The notes beneath the pieces were generated by a model. It was not told the DNA's origin. It made no database searches and worked only from the letters and a program-made list of their open reading frames with translations. Below, piece by piece: positions 63,820-64,000 of a stretch of 64,000 bases of DNA. Numbering within the stretch: position 1 is the stretch's first letter; every line of letters starts with the position of its first letter. Source of the stretch: Tetramitus jugosus (lineage: Eukaryota; Heterolobosea; Eutetramitea; Acrasida; Vahlkampfiidae); assembly GCA_937625935.1 (NCBI GenBank), contig OW569389.1, forward strand, positions 248,001 through 312,000. The letters are read 5' to 3'. Both the position numbers and the translations under genes were made by a program.

Positions 63820-64000
63820 ATGAAAAAACGGTTTTTGGATGATGAAAGCGAGATTGTCACAATCAAGAGAAAGAGAATCAATGAAGGTGATGAAACAAAG
63901 AGTGATGAAATGAATCTTGAAATTGGTTCTGAACTGTGCAAGGACACATGGTCAAAAATTGTTGAGTATTGTGACACTCGAGAATGGTTGAAATTGAGTT
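63820..64000 (+). CDS. F-box-like protein, partial (cut by window end)
   Basis: An open frame from ATG 63820 runs off the window. It begins MKKRFLDDESEIVTIKRKRI, a basic, bipartite-NLS-like N terminus similar in style to the other F-box genes here. At residues 41-60 it reads LCKDTWSKIVEYCDTREWLK, the first helices of an F-box. At least 60 codons are present. The type of the substrate-binding part is unknown because it lies outside the window. Confidence 0.65.
   Translation, partial: MKKRFLDDESEIVTIKRKRINEGDETKSDEMNLEIGSELCKDTWSKIVEYCDTREWLKLS

Overview
The window looks like nuclear chromosomal DNA of a free-living amoeboid or amoeboflagellate protist, most likely a heterolobosean such as Naegleria; that genus call is inference from memory, not a database match. 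Supporting signs are AT-rich DNA, the standard genetic code, gene-dense packing on both strands (neighbouring genes often tens to a few hundred bases apart, one convergent pair overlapping by 3 nt), and mostly intronless genes. The 13 introns reconstructed here are short (63 to 108 nt), usually with GTATGT or GTAAGT donors and TAG or CAG acceptors. Proteins carry poly-Q/N/S/T/D runs, and there are F-box, LRR and coiled-coil families, a very large BEACH protein and a membrane receptor kinase.

Layout: 0-11.4 kb holds a secreted/ER membrane protein, a tRNA-Lys beside a LINE-type retroelement scrap, an EamA transporter, a mitochondrial-like membrane protein with a lysine-less lipoyl-like domain, an RsuA-type pseudouridine synthase, a small coiled-coil protein, a three-exon double FtsX-type permease and an RraA-type aldolase. 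11.6-25.2 kb holds a TKL receptor kinase, a hypothetical protein, a charged mitochondrial-like protein, a second identical tRNA-Lys, a 25-codon ribosomal protein eL41 gene, an LRR protein, an F-box-like gene with a broken upstream copy, a long coiled-coil protein and a kynureninase with a membrane-anchoring N terminus. 25.2-33.6 kb is the most disturbed stretch: an F-box/LRR gene, decayed gene scraps, a dispersed 5S rRNA gene, a large foldback repeat, a big acidic F-box protein containing a histone-H4-like fold, and a mosaic of partial duplications of that gene and of the BEACH gene. 33.6-64 kb holds the four-exon BEACH/WD40 gene (3528 aa), an EST1/SMG7-like gene, an ATRX-like SNF2 ATPase, a SHOCT-like small protein, a PH-only protein, an O-methyltransferase, a frame-broken ABCB-type transporter, a helical-repeat protein, a coiled-coil gene facing a coiled-coil/PH gene, CDC27/APC3, and the start of another F-box-like gene cut by the window end.

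There is no operon-like logic. Most genes are housekeeping (translation, ubiquitin ligation, mRNA decay, chromatin, membrane traffic). The most unusual items are the F-box/histone-fold protein at 29804-32887, the membrane-anchored kynureninase, the degenerate lipoyl domain, the prokaryote-like FtsX permease, and the mosaic pseudogene at 32.9-33.6 kb. Intron boundaries and start codons were worked out by hand from splice signals, reading phase and protein continuity.
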